Part shown: piece after piece, positions 51,732 to 62,454 of the stretch | How the letters are laid out: each line of letters opens with the position of its first letter | Position numbering within the stretch: the first letter of the stretch is position 1 | DNA from: Cyanidiococcus yangmingshanensis | Lineage: Eukaryota; Rhodophyta; Bangiophyceae; Cyanidiales; Cyanidiaceae | Assembly (NCBI GenBank): GCA_013995675.1 | Contig: VWRR01000017.1 | Span: 248,001 to 312,000, forward strand | DNA length: 64,000 nt | Direction of reading: 5' to 3' | Program-made: the position numbers and the translations under genes | The notes under the pieces: generated by a model | The model's input: only the letters and a program-made list of their open reading frames with translations | Told to the model about the DNA's origin: nothing | Databases searched by the model: none

Positions 51732-52813
51732 GATATCTCGAGAACAGAAACAAGATCTGTTGTATCGGGTCCTATCCAGGCCAATAGCGGACGTGCTCAC
51801 GAGGCCTGCGACAAAGTGAAAAGCGCTTTGACGAATGCCGATAGGTCCGGACGCGAAGGGACGAGGTCCGGTTGCCGTCGATCGCCGTCGACCGCCAGTG
51901 CCAGCACGCATACACGACGCCGAGCGCCGCTCGTCGAGAAAGCTCATCGATCGATCGATCGATCGACAGGTCGATTTTCAATGCCCCCAAAACCGTCGAC
52001 AAGGTCGTTGCGTGCTTGCTCGGCCAAACTCTAATTGGTCTCTTTTCGGGGTTTATGAAGGAAGCGACTTCTTTTATGGGCGCTTGAACATGGATTTAGT
52101 GAGAGAGAGCGATAAAATGATGTTCAGGGTGATTGAGGACATACAAGACTGGCGTTGGCCGGGTGCTTGCCCTTGAATCGGCGAGATACAGCGCGAATCC
52201 GCTCATTTCATGCGCGTGCATCCGTGAGGAATGCGGGCGTTGTTTCGAAATGATTGAGGCGCAGGATGCTACGATACTCGTTCAGCTTCTAGGGATGAAC
52301 GCCTGACTATGGGGCTATTCGTGTTTGAGTGAAGCAGCTGTGACGGTATGATTCGTATAGGAGGGTGTCTTTAAGTTGCTGGCTAGGGTGCATCAAACTG
52401 GACGAGCGCAGGTCGTTACGTGCTCGGCGCTCGAATCCTTGGAAAGAGGGATTCGGAAATGCTCATACGGTGACAATTTGTGCGAAATCTCAGATGATGA
52501 ATGTTCCGCTCTCGTCTCGTATCTTGATCGTTCGATGACATAGATAGGTGAAGAATCTGCTGCTGCCACTGTTCCACCTTTTCACTGACTCTGTGATCGT
52601 TACGCCTCACTGGCGTAGGATTGAAGCACTGCAATGATGCTGTAGCGAGCTGGAGAGGTTTCGTTTTCTATCGAGGAGGTTTGGCACCCCTGAGGTGGTT
52701 CCAAAAGCGATGCGTAACCCCACATCGAGTCTAACTGTGGTCGCGGTTGTGCGGTCAGATCAGCGGACCGTTTGAACGAAGGCGCTGGGCCACTGTCGCG
52801 AACGTCCTACAGT
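51732..52813. other. 1.1 kb intergenic region
   Basis: No gene is supported between the plastid protein start and the GDT1 end. Frames at 51615-52176 on the plus strand overlap the neighbouring gene antisense and have no features. It includes the ATCG microsatellite. Confidence 0.4.
51946..51965. repeat. microsatellite (ATCG)5
   Basis: Five perfect ATCG units, about 215 bases upstream of the start of the Psb34-like gene; self-complementary as a string, so it can pair with itself. Confidence 0.9.
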
Positions 52814-53987
52814 TTACGAATCGGCTTCCGGCAATTCAAAGAACCAAGTGTACGCTGCGGTAGCCAAGAAAAGAGTACCGGCCGCTAAATTGACAATACG
52901 TTCCGGGAGTTTGTGGAATAGCGAGCCTCCAGCCACAGCCATTGCGGTGCAAACCAGGTTGGCCAGGGTGGCGCCGATGATGACGGCATAGGCGTTGGTG
53001 CTCGCTGCGAGCGCCATCGTTGCAAACATACTCCGATCGCACCATTCGGCCAATGCAATGATTGTAAAGCTCTTCATAAAGACCGCCAAGGGTGTATCAT
53101 CAATTGAGATCTTATATCGTTCAAGATCCCGAGCTGCCTCGGCTTCTTCATCCAGCTCGTCCTCGAGGGCACCAGTCGACGAGCTGTCTGAGCTGCGAGC
53201 TCGATCTCTCCGCCACGCTGCAATGGATTGCTGCAAAAAGCGCACACCAAAGATCGTCAGCAACAGCACAGACAGCGTGAGGGTGACCCGCGACGGCAGA
53301 AATGACATGAGCCGACCCAGAAAGCACGAAATAAAGGTCATGGTCGTTAACGCTGCCATAGAGCCCAGCAAGACAAAGGTTTGCATGGAGCGCGTTCCAT
53401 AGCGCATCGATAAAAGCGCAGTACTAAACATGGACTTGTCACCGAATTCGCTGAAGAAGACCAACGCAAAGGCCTCAAACGCTGGTCCGATAACCGGTAG
53501 ACTTCGGGCGGCTGCGACCGCCGCACCGACCAAAGAAGTCTCCGGGCTTGCAGCGCTGGCAAGGAGAACAGGTACGCCGCTGAGACGAAGAGCGGCGTAC
53601 TTGTGGCTCAGGGCGATACCTCGGCGAAACCAGAGCAAGACTTCGTAAGAGGACAGTCCAAACTCGGCCCAAGTTTCTGACAATCGCTGCTGGCTTGTCA
53701 CCAGTTTTCCTCTCCGTTGAAGAGATGAAAAACCCTTTTTTCAGCTTTTCAGCGCGAACATTGGCAGGGAGATCAGCTTTAAGGTGTTGCCATGCTCGCC
53801 GATGACCGCAGCTCGCTGCGTTCCGGTACACTCGGCCGCTGCAGGGCTGCAAACGGCCTAGGCGGCGGTCTACCTTGCTGTTTCCAGCGCCACAACAAGT
53901 TTGGCTTGCAACGTTCCCAAACCAACCGGAGCCATTCGCGCGTGGAAATGGTTGACAAAAACTATTGGAAAAAGAGTACAAAAACAT
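52814..53987 (-). CDS. GDT1/UPF0016 cation transporter, PAM71-like
   Basis: GDT1 family proteins move manganese and calcium; the plastid members PAM71/CMT1 supply manganese to photosystem II and yeast Gdt1 acts in the Golgi. Two signature motifs are present: FFSEFGDKSMFST (about 53410) and LAEWCDRSMFAT (about 53020). The second is unusual in having Cys where the family has Gly. Six to seven membrane segments flank an acidic loop (LEDELDEEAEAARDLE). The main frame has no N-terminal ATG; it links to a frame with ATG 53987 (MFLYSFSNSFCQPFPRANGS, transit-like) if one base of AAAAA 53728-53732 is surplus. Plastid location is inferred from that leader. Confidence 0.85.
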
Positions 53988-54653
53988 CCCAAGGACTGAC
54001 AAACGCACCAACGATTGCTCTCCAGGTCTGCCTCGCTGGTATCGAAAACAAGCGGATTGCACGGGTGCTTTCCGGCCGGGGCGGATTGCGTGCGAACGTC
54101 GCTGTCAACGCGGCTTGAGCGTCGTGCTAGACTCACTACCGGTGCATCGGCTGCAGGGCTCCGCTAGTGATCATTCTGCAATCCAATCGGTACCTGTGTT
54201 GATGATATGGTCCTGTCAGCCTACATTCAGCGTCTGTCGTCATGTATGGATGGGAATCTTGATGGATTCCTCAAGCGAAGATAGGATGAGCGATGCCCCA
54301 AACCGCTGAGGGAAAAACGGAGGGCCAGCGCGGTCACTGTTGGATTCAAACGTCGGCAGACATACACCCAAACCTGTTCATATCCCGAACGCGGGTCAGC
54401 CCTGGCCATTTCAACCGAAAGACGAGGTCAAGTGTAAATTCGGTTCTCAATCCAAGTCTAACTGGATCGAAGAGCAGTCCAGACGTGTGTCCACAATATG
54501 CCCTTAAGAACAATAGAATACATGATTGTTCGAAAACGTCTCTTTCCGTGCGCCGTCGCCGCGACCACGATTTCCCCGCACGTTTCCTCGCGCTTTAGCC
54601 CGCTATTATCAACGTGCCGTACTCTTGTTCAAGTCTCGGGCGGTACACTAGTC
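53988..54653. other. divergent intergenic region
   Basis: Shared upstream region of the GDT1 and uS10 genes. The uS10 frame is open from 54498, but the residues before 54654 do not match the family. Confidence 0.4.
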
Positions 54654-55118
54654 ATGGCGACTCCCGGTGTGGGTTTTGCACCGACAAAGAAGCCGGGATA
54701 TGAGCCATCATCGGAAGCTTTTCACAAGATACGAATCACGCTCACGTCGCGAAACGTTCGTGCGCTCGAGAAGGTGTGCACCGATCTTGTGCAAGGCGCG
54801 AAGAGCAAGGGAGCGGTTTCGCGTTCTGAGCGTGCCCACCTGCGAGCCGATGGTGCATTACTAGGGGCATCTTCGGGCATCTCCGCTGGTAAGGGTCATT
54901 TGATGCGCGTTAAAGGACCAATTCCGATGCCAACGCGTTGTCTGCGGATTACGACCCGCAAGTCTCCGTGCGGTGAGGGCACCAATACTTGGGATCGCTT
55001 TGAGATGCGCATACACAAGCGAATCATTGATCTCGAAGCACCAACGGATGTTGTGAAAAGCATTACCGCAGTATCGATCGAGCCTGGCGTTGAGGTAGAG
55101 GTCACGATCCAGGGCTGA
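54654..55118 (+). CDS. RPS20: cytosolic ribosomal protein uS10 (RPS20) with internal insertion
   Basis: uS10 lies in the head of the 40S subunit. From ATG 54654 ([17 protein letters not shown]) the 154 residues include [57 protein letters not shown] and [14 protein letters not shown], nearly identical to the eukaryotic family. Between AKSKG and MRVKGP there are about 30 additional residues ([20 protein letters not shown]...) not found in human or plant uS10, which is about 119-122 residues. The insertion is in frame and could be an unremoved intron only if it has unusual borders; no GT...AG pair of suitable length was found there. Confidence 0.95.
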   Translation: MATPGVGFAPTKKPGYEPSSEAFHKIRITLTSRNVRALEKVCTDLVQGAKSKGAVSRSERAHLRADGALLGASSGISAGKGHLMRVKGPIPMPTRCLRITTRKSPCGEGTNTWDRFEMRIHKRIIDLEAPTDVVKSITAVSIEPGVEVEVTIQG

Positions 55119-55302
55119 GCGTCTCGAAAGCTGCACAGGGGTCTCAGTAGCGTGCCCTCGCAACTGACCGCCCCGACCAAGCGTCCTGGGTTTGCTCACT
55201 CGTCCCATCGAGTTCGTCTGCCATGAAATATTGCAAATGCCAAAAATGTTTACACAAGCATCTCGATAGAAAGGTAAAAGACGAGACCAACCTACACAAT
55301 TC
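55119..55302. other. short convergent intergenic region
   Basis: Between the uS10 stop and the TOP3 stop. A plus frame starting at ATG 55223 (MKYCKCQKCLHKHLDR) runs antisense into the TOP3 tail; see findings. Confidence 0.35.
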
Positions 55303-58242
55303 TTATCCGCGACCTGGAAAACGAATCTGCGGACATGGCGGCGGTGGCGGTGGTCTCGGTACCGCTGAGCCTCCGCAACGGGATGAAAGCAGAAACCAAT
55401 CTGGATACCAGCCAATATGAGCTGCTGCACGAACGATACCGTCATCGGTGTCGCAACCGTAAACGCATCCAGAGGCGCTGGAGAGGTCAGGGCCAGTGCG
55501 AGTCGTCGAGGAAGCCACTGTCCAAGAGACGCTCATGAGAGAGCGTCTGCAGCTGGCGCAACATGAACGTACCCTGGAGCGAATGCAAGATGCTACATCG
55601 GCGTCAACCTGGGCTGCAAGCATGTTTCGAATGAGCTGTACGCGCTTCACCGAGGCGCTAAAGCAAAGTTGCGCCTGGCAGGTTGGATACCGCGAGCACC
55701 GGATCCAAAACGCGCTAGATGTACCCCTGGAATGAGTGCCTAGCGATAGTTCTGGAGATAGCGCTTTGTCATTTTCCGATCCATAAATGATCCAGACGCC
55801 TTGCTCGTTGCGTGCCCGACATGTTGCACAGGGTCCAATCATCTGCGATGGAATATGGCTCTGGAAACGATCCGATTGGCTCGAAGGAGGTGCTTCTGGC
55901 GGGGCTGTCACTGCAGCGAGTCCCGCTCGCGCCTCTGCTCCGGCGGGAGCGACTGGTAGAGCTGCCTGCACCGGATGCTGGCCAGACTGAAAAAACTGGC
56001 CGAACGCTGCATCGAAATGGACGTGTTCACCGATGAGGCGTCGAAATGCATCAGCAAAAGACGCGAGTAAATAGTTCAGCGTATCGCATGCCGTTGCTTG
56101 TCCCGTTGCAACAAGTCGTTGACGCTTTTCCTGTTCGGCGCGAAGATTTGGGCGTGCCAAATACACTTGGCACCCTTCAAAGGCTTCGACCAGAGCGATG
56201 CCGAGTTTCATCGGCACAAAACGAGCAACGCCGTCGTTTCTAGCGGCTATTCGATGGGTTCGCGTGCTGCTGATCATGTTGGCGATGGTCGCAGCGACCT
56301 CTGGCCCATAATCGGCCACATTTTCTGCCTCTTCGCAATCGTGATCCTGGGTTTCAAGTCTTGACGTGGATAACTGGCGCGCCGAACACTCGCCAGCGAT
56401 GACCTGTTTGGTGACATAATGGCGCTCCTGGATCTTCTTGATGTGTTCGGCAATCGTTGCATCAGTGCCAATGCCGTGGCGGTCCATGGCCGCAATGAGG
56501 TCTGCCTCAGAGAGCAACGGCGGTGCTTCTGTAGCCGACTCAATGAGGCGCATTTCAGTGAGCTGAAACTGCTCCGGTGCCGTGGCACCAGGTTGCAAAG
56601 AGCTCGGCAAAGTCGTCTCCGACCATTTCTCGTACGGCGCAAAAACGTCCAGATAACCCAAGCGGGTGATTCTCAGGCCTCTGCTGGTGAATGTCTCCAG
56701 AAACGAGTTTCCCAAAATGGCTCCAGTACTGTATCCACTGCTCGAGTGACATCCATCACCGGGCGAATGGATTCCGAATCGCCAGATGGTACGTTCGCCA
56801 ATAGCGTTGGCAGAGCACGACGCGAGAAACCTTCGGGCTATGTAATCGTAGAGCCTCGCAGCATCGCCACTTAACGTTCCAGGTGGTGCCGCTTTTGTTG
56901 GATGAATTGGTGGATGAGCATGGTCGTTGCGGTTGCCTGTTCGTGGAGCCACAAATCCACCGTTTGCGTCGTCGTCTGTTTCGAGCAGACGCCTCGCGTG
57001 CATGCCCCATCTTTGGTCTTCGCACTGGAGAGCAATCAGTGATTTGAGATTCACACATCCTCGCCCGTCCGTAGGGAACTGATCAGTCTCTGTTCGTGGA
57101 TAGGAAATGTAGCCTTGTTGGTAGAGTTGTTCCGCGATATCCATCGTCTGGGTGGATGACAATTTCAGTTTTCGCGAAGCCTGTTTCTGGAGTTCAACGG
57201 TTGACAGCGGAAGCGGGCGGCTTCGACTTGCCGCTTGTATCTCGCATGTAGCCAAGCGGAGTGTACGCGGTTGGCCCAGGGCGTCGTGGAGGCGCTGAAA
57301 AAGCGCATAAGCGGTGAAGCGATCAAAGATACGCCCGCGGTCCCACGAGAGGTTGACATTGCCACCACCAGCATTCGAATGGTTCGCTGCCAACTCGATA
57401 CGCAGCTGAATCGTCCAGAATGGTTTGCTTTGAAACTGACGTCGCTCGCGGTATCGATCGACCACCAGGCCAAGCGTTGGAAACTGGCAAGGCCCGTAGC
57501 TAATCACCTCGGTGTTTGCCTGAGGAGCATGGACGGCACGACCACAGGATTTGTCACCGCCCTTGTATCTTGGTTGATGCTTGTCCTGAATGCAGCGTGT
57601 CGGAGCAGCCACTTGCGCTTGTGGATACTTTTGCTGGATGTGTCGTGTAAGCCACCTCGTGAATGCCGCGCCTGCCCTTAAATCGATTTCCTGACGGATC
57701 TGCACCGCCTCGATGACGTGCTGGTTCAGGCGCTCCAACGAAGAGCAGGCATGAAAGAGGTCCCGAGGAGTCACAGCAGAGAAGCGAGCCCGAAACACCA
57801 TCGCCTGAGGAATACGACAAATGCGTTGAACTTCATCTGAGATTGCCTCACCTTCGGCATCGCCGTCAAGCCAGAGCACCAAACACTGACTTGATCGAGC
57901 TAGCTGCTGCAGATTTCGAACAATCTTCGCATTTCGCTCCGGTACAAATCGACGGATGGGCACTTGGTCCCGAAAAAAAAGATCTGCCGGCTCGCAGGCG
58001 CTCCACTGCTGGTACGGCGGCACAAAGTCAGTCTCCTCGACGTGTCCACTCACTGAAGTAAAGACCATCTCGTCAGCCGTGAATCGCGCACCTTCAACAG
58101 TCGCAAACTCAAAAGGTCCGGCCCAGACCCAGTTTGGATGGTACGGTGAGCAGCCAGGTCGTCTCTCGGCTCGCTGGCGAGCGAGCACCGACGCTGCCTG
58201 TCGAGCGACAGAAGGCTTCTCCGCAACGTTGAGCGCTTTCAT
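55303..58242 (-). CDS. TOP3: DNA topoisomerase III (type IA), alpha-like
   Basis: TOP3 passes single strands and, with a RecQ helicase and RMI1, dissolves double Holliday junctions. The 979-residue protein starts at ATG 58242 with the toprim domain MKALNVAEKPSVARQ and LWLDGDAEGEAIS (DxDxE metal motif). The catalytic tyrosine is Y381 in YQQGYISYPRTETDQFP. LSEADLIAAMDRHGIGTDAT and REHY-type EERHYVTKQ are typical. The tail has Cys pairs resembling TOP3-alpha zinc modules: CATCRARNEQGVW...RCSRYPTC, CCASCRRSL and SGCVYGCDTDDGIV. It ends after a run of six prolines encoded by GGCGGT-rich DNA. The last about 40 residues lack family similarity, so a late frame change hiding a GRF finger is possible. 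Confidence 0.93.
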   Translation of the reverse strand: MKALNVAEKPSVARQAASVLARQRAERRPGCSPYHPNWVWAGPFEFATVEGARFTADEMVFTSVSGHVEETDFVPPYQQWSACEPADLFFRDQVPIRRFVPERNAKIVRNLQQLARSSQCLVLWLDGDAEGEAISDEVQRICRIPQAMVFRARFSAVTPRDLFHACSSLERLNQHVIEAVQIRQEIDLRAGAAFTRWLTRHIQQKYPQAQVAAPTRCIQDKHQPRYKGGDKSCGRAVHAPQANTEVISYGPCQFPTLGLVVDRYRERRQFQSKPFWTIQLRIELAANHSNAGGGNVNLSWDRGRIFDRFTAYALFQRLHDALGQPRTLRLATCEIQAASRSRPLPLSTVELQKQASRKLKLSSTQTMDIAEQLYQQGYISYPRTETDQFPTDGRGCVNLKSLIALQCEDQRWGMHARRLLETDDDANGGFVAPRTGNRNDHAHPPIHPTKAAPPGTLSGDAARLYDYIARRFLASCSANAIGERTIWRFGIHSPGDGCHSSSGYSTGAILGNSFLETFTSRGLRITRLGYLDVFAPYEKWSETTLPSSLQPGATAPEQFQLTEMRLIESATEAPPLLSEADLIAAMDRHGIGTDATIAEHIKKIQERHYVTKQVIAGECSARQLSTSRLETQDHDCEEAENVADYGPEVAATIANMISSTRTHRIAARNDGVARFVPMKLGIALVEAFEGCQVYLARPNLRAEQEKRQRLVATGQATACDTLNYLLASFADAFRRLIGEHVHFDAAFGQFFQSGQHPVQAALPVAPAGAEARAGLAAVTAPPEAPPSSQSDRFQSHIPSQMIGPCATCRARNEQGVWIIYGSENDKALSPELSLGTHSRGTSSAFWIRCSRYPTCQAQLCFSASVKRVQLIRNMLAAQVDADVASCIRSRVRSCCASCRRSLMSVSWTVASSTTRTGPDLSSASGCVYGCDTDDGIVRAAAHIGWYPDWFLLSSRCGGSAVPRPPPPPPCPQIRFPGRG

Positions 58243-59254
58243 CAGCGGCTTTCAGTCGAGCGCAGACCGAACACATAGTCCAAACATATCACCAGTCATA
58301 ACTAGATTGACGCGCTGAACATAAAAAAGGAAACTGATATATTCGGGAGAGAGGGCCAAGAAGCCCACAGGAAGCGGGCGCGAGCGTCCCCAAAGCCGAG
58401 AGGGTGTTCGAAACGCGAACCTGGTCGCTGCTCGCCCTGTGAGAAAACAACGCTTTCGGTGGAGCGTGCTGGGACGTTCGATGGTACACGTCAGATACCT
58501 AACGAGCGTTTTTTGTTGAAATGTGGAGGTGAACTCGCCAACTGGTCGGTGCTTGATTCAGGTCACTGAGACTGCACGCGCATAGGTCTTCACAGGAGGT
58601 AGGCAAGCTCGCTGAAAGACCTCTGTTTGTGAAACGTTTGAGTGTATCGTCGTTCTAGGAGCAGTGGCCATATCGTGTTGAAGCGCACCAGTGCTGACAA
58701 GTTCGTTTGACGACTATGAAGCCCTGAACAGGTCCGGTCGACAAGGCATCATCCTGGAAAGTGCTGTTTTACTCGTTGGCGTTGATAGAACTGAGCGGCC
58801 ACGACACCACCTGGCTGGTGAAAGCACTGCAGGCAGCAGAGCGTGTGGAACAGTAGTGCACGAGTGCAAGTTCGCAGCTCCAGGGTTTTCACTTGAAAGA
58901 AATATTTGGTCGAATGCGTTATCGAACTTGATCGTCCGAATCGAACAACGAGCGAGACATTCCACAGCGCACGCTGCGCAACAATAGAACTTTCGTTGAA
59001 ACGGATGGCGTGTGCGGGCAATTCATTGGTAGGTCGATGTACGCACTGGGAAGAGTCTTCGTAAAACATGATCAGACGAGAGCTTATGGTCCAGCGAGCG
59101 CTCCATGGATCCAAGCAATGCTCGTCGGTGCGACTCTATCCTCCTGAGCCACAACGAGCGCACTTGCGGTTTTCTTCTAATAAAGAGTCCGGCCAGGGCC
59201 AAGCGCTCCTATATCATAGACTTGTTCACGTTGCCAGCGGCACACTTTTTTCGT
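58243..59254. other. 1 kb intergenic region
   Basis: Between the TOP3 start and the EST1/SMG7-like stop, both on the minus strand. Frames at 58691-58987 (plus), 58714-58965 and 58749-59114 (minus) are mutually overlapping and have no recognisable content. Confidence 0.4.
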
Positions 59255-61036
59255 TCATGACCGAGATTGTTGCCGCTTCCATAGCGTGCGTAGGTTCGCT
59301 TCGTCAGTGCATTGCATCTGCCATTTGGCTTGTCGTCGTACACAAGATGCCAACAATTCCAGTTTGCGTAGTCGGATCGCTCCAGCAAAAGTCGCCTCCA
59401 AGTCAGCTGTTGGCACGCTCGTGTGGCCCAGCGCTTGTTTTGCATCCTGAAGCAAGCTGCGTTCGCCCCGAAGGTCGACTCGATGTGCATAAATGGTCGT
59501 CAACGGTGCGTACCCTTGAAATAGCCGCTCTTCGGGGAGCGCCGCTCTATAGCGTCGTATCTCCTGGGGTACAACCTCTCCGGCACGTTGTAGCGTGGAA
59601 TGTGGCTGTACTCCAGATTTGGTTTCGAACGCATCACAGAAGTCATCAACAGCAGCAATCACGACCGGATCCAGGCGCTGTGCTGAACAATACATGGGGT
59701 TCGGTTCATCTTCATCAATATTATCATTAGAGAGTCCTCGAATCCACTGCATTTTGCGCATTTCCAAGAAAACGAGGGCGTCAGAAGGAGGTTGACGCGA
59801 TAAATCTGGATGAGTGGCAATATAATCGGCAAGAATGGAGACCCCTGGATCAATGCGATGCAGACAACAACAACGCAGCATCTGCCATATAGGTTGAACA
59901 CGTTCCGCATCAGCATGAATGAAGATTACTGCGGCAATCATTTGGATTACGGGAGATTCGTGGTCAATGCAACTCCAGGAGTCGCTGATCTTTGCGATCC
60001 ACTCGCAAATTCGTTCGAATGGGATACATCCTTGATGTGAAAGCCAAGCGTTCATCATCCCTGAATGGATTTCATCAGCCATGACTTTGTATGTCGAGTC
60101 AGCGGCGAGTCCGCTGCGGGAACTGCTCTGTCCGTTCGATAGTTGCGCCAGCGAAAGTTGAGGATTCTCCATGGGCCTGTCCCTGCAGTGTGCAGTTTGT
60201 TCAAAGAACGTGCTTGCTAGAAGGCGGGACTGGCGAGTCAAGCCCACCAGACGCTTGCGTGCGTCCGGCTGCGGGTGCTCTTCTGCAAAACAAGCTCGGA
60301 TGTACCAGTATGCTCTGGCAAGTAACACACGTTCCGAGCGAGTCGAAGAAGCGTCCATGCACGCGGTGTTGTTTGCAGAGCGTGATATTGTCCGATCAGT
60401 ACTATATTTTCCAAGCGCACATCCGATAGCGAAATATGCTCTTCCATCGGATGGACGATACGCTATCGCTTTCATATATAAATTTGTCGAACCTCTATCT
60501 GCTGATTCAGGATGGTTCGCCAGTAACGCGCAGACCTCACGCCAAGCACCAACTCGAAGTAGCCATTCGTAGAGGTCCTCATGGTTCCGTTCCGAACTTG
60601 CTGCCATGCGCTCTAGCTCGTCGGTCGTTGTGAGCATCTCGTCTGTGATACGAGACTCCAGCATTCTTGCCCATCTTTGCGTTTCGTGAACGTCAAGCCG
60701 TGCCAAAAGCTTTCGCAAGTATCGGAGGAGTCGATCGAGGTCAGCGAGGAGCCTTATCCAGCGAGTCGCATCGAGCGTTCCTTCTCGCTCCGCTTTGGGA
60801 TGGAGCACTCGCTGCCGCACTCTGCGACAGCAAGTCCTTATAACTGCTCGCGAGCGTTGTGCGAAGAGACGAAGCCGCTGCTGTCTCCCTGCGAGGAAGA
60901 GACGGTCGCGTTCACGGGGCGGATGTAGTGTCTCTGACCATAGGCCCCGGTACAAAAGCTGTAGCTGCAGCCAACTCGAAGATCTCTTTTTGAAAGGAGC
61001 AACAGGCTGTCCAGTCGATCGTGTGTCGAATTTCAT
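59255..61036 (-). CDS. EST1/SMG5-7-like protein (nonsense-mediated decay factor)
   Basis: EST1/SMG5-7 proteins have a 14-3-3-like TPR domain that binds phosphorylated UPF1 in mRNA decay. The first ATG is at 61036 (593 residues). The N-terminal half is helical and Arg-rich. The family block is visible at about residues 205-295: TNLYMKAIAYRPSDGRAYFA then LLARAYWYIRACFAEEHPQP with DARKRLVGL, equivalent to the ...P.NGRPYNQLA...YYYMRSLAxxxPFxTARESL block. Near the end LPEERLFQGYAPLTTIYAHR corresponds to the LPEDxxLQGFxPL motif of SMG5-7. No PIN domain is present, which separates it from SMG6. The match rests on these two blocks. Confidence 0.68.
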   Translation of the reverse strand: MKFDTRSTGQPVAPFKKRSSSWLQLQLLYRGLWSETLHPPRERDRLFLAGRQQRLRLFAQRSRAVIRTCCRRVRQRVLHPKAEREGTLDATRWIRLLADLDRLLRYLRKLLARLDVHETQRWARMLESRITDEMLTTTDELERMAASSERNHEDLYEWLLRVGAWREVCALLANHPESADRGSTNLYMKAIAYRPSDGRAYFAIGCALGKYSTDRTISRSANNTACMDASSTRSERVLLARAYWYIRACFAEEHPQPDARKRLVGLTRQSRLLASTFFEQTAHCRDRPMENPQLSLAQLSNGQSSSRSGLAADSTYKVMADEIHSGMMNAWLSHQGCIPFERICEWIAKISDSWSCIDHESPVIQMIAAVIFIHADAERVQPIWQMLRCCCLHRIDPGVSILADYIATHPDLSRQPPSDALVFLEMRKMQWIRGLSNDNIDEDEPNPMYCSAQRLDPVVIAAVDDFCDAFETKSGVQPHSTLQRAGEVVPQEIRRYRAALPEERLFQGYAPLTTIYAHRVDLRGERSLLQDAKQALGHTSVPTADLEATFAGAIRLRKLELLASCVRRQAKWQMQCTDEANLRTLWKRQQSRS

Positions 61037-61722
61037 GATTTCAGCGCAGTGCCTTGCTTCAGAAAACAGGTCTCTCAGGCACTCTCTCGCTGACAGCAGG
61101 CGGTAACCGCCGGGGAACGCGAGCACGCTCGTTATCCGACAAAAACAAGTGCGACTGCCACCTTTTTGCTCGGCGTAGGTGGCCTGTGACTTCTATGGGT
61201 CAGTACCAGCACCCGAAGTAAGCGGGCCGTCGCTTTCAGCAGGGAGTTCTTTTCTAGTCCTACTGACTTGACTCGAATGCGGTTAGATGCAGCACCAAAA
61301 TATCCCAGAGTACTGTTGACTCTAGCTCCGGAAAGTTATATGAGGCGATGGATTGCAAAAAAAATTTCATCTGTTTCTCAACAAGCAAGGAATGGCACTT
61401 TTCGGAATGAAAACGTTCGATCGCACATCCTTGCCGACAACTGACGTGTGCTTGGCCTCGAGGCTTTCCCAGAAATAGCTGTAACGAGCTTGAGCTCAAG
61501 AGGATTACGCCCTAATCTGAAGGTTCGTTCAAGTAGCACTGGAACTAGGATCTGATCGCCTCGACCAACAAGCGCCCAGGACAGTACACCATCGCTTCAC
61601 GGAAGAAACGCCGTTTTGAACCGCGGAAAGCTCACTAAGCGAATGAACCGTTGCCCGTTCGAGCGACAGGGAATCTGTTTTGAACTTGGGTCATTCTGCC
61701 TGCGACCTAGCGGGACGTTTCC
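61037..61722. other. divergent intergenic region
   Basis: Shared upstream region of the EST1/SMG7-like and UNC-50 genes. A minus frame at 61260-61499 is not supported by any feature. Confidence 0.4.
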
Positions 61723-62454
61723 ATGAGTGTTCCATGGTACCAATCTTCGAGAAGATACCTTTCGCGAGCACTAAACTGGTCACAAATGGACTGGGAGTAT
61801 GCACTCTATCAGATGGCTTGTTTGGCGGCGTTTGCACCCGGCAAAGTGTACCGCACAACCAGGTACCATCGGCAGACCAAGAAGCAGTGGAGTCGTGACG
61901 ACCCTGCTTTTCTCGTGGTTTTTGTTTTAGCGCTTTTTAGCGCTTGCTCTCTTATTGGACTTGTGTATTCAGGTTGGTCTCTTGGGATCGCTTTGCGTCT
62001 CGCGCTGTCAGTAGTGCTCTTGTGGCTGGGTGTCGGGAGCGTGCTTCTCAGCACGTTTATGTTCCTGTTCGCAAATCGTTTCCTCATCGATCCGACTGCT
62101 ATGTACAGCCTCGATTCTTGGACAGATCCAGAGTGTGCGCGAGTCGAATGGCTCTATGCCTTTGACGTGCACTGTAATGCACTTTTCGGCGGGGTCTTCT
62201 TGCCGTTGGTCGTTGTGCAGGGTGCACTCTATGCGTTTCTCATCCGCAACCGGCTCTCTAGCTGCATGCTACATGTCTGGGGGCTCACCTACTACTGGTA
62301 TATTACATGGCTCGGTTATGATATCTTGCCTTTTCTGCGTCGAACGCAGGTATTTTTGCTGCCGATACCTCTCTTGAGCATGGTAGCGCTGGTTGCGACT
62401 GCCTTTGGCCGGATCAACCTCACCGAATGGACCTGGAATTGGCTCCTGCCTTAA
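61723..62454 (+). CDS. UNC50: UNC-50 / GMH1 family Golgi membrane protein
   Basis: UNC-50 is an inner-nuclear or Golgi membrane protein needed for traffic of some receptors; yeast Gmh1 interacts with Arf exchange factor Gea. The 243-residue protein starts at ATG 61723. The invariant N-terminal block QMDWEYALYQMACLAAFAPG, KVYRTTRYHRQTKKQWSRDD and PAFLVVFVLALF is present. About five membrane helices follow, with WLYAFDVHCNALFGGVFLPL and YYWYITWLGYDILPFLRRTQ matching family segments. Length and topology are normal and the frame is unbroken. Confidence 0.95.
   Translation: MSVPWYQSSRRYLSRALNWSQMDWEYALYQMACLAAFAPGKVYRTTRYHRQTKKQWSRDDPAFLVVFVLALFSACSLIGLVYSGWSLGIALRLALSVVLLWLGVGSVLLSTFMFLFANRFLIDPTAMYSLDSWTDPECARVEWLYAFDVHCNALFGGVFLPLVVVQGALYAFLIRNRLSSCMLHVWGLTYYWYITWLGYDILPFLRRTQVFLLPIPLLSMVALVATAFGRINLTEWTWNWLLP

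Noticed and set aside
54861-55445. 194-codon minus frame overlapping uS10 and the TOP3 tail
   Set aside because: It is antisense to the highly conserved uS10 sequence; no family features.
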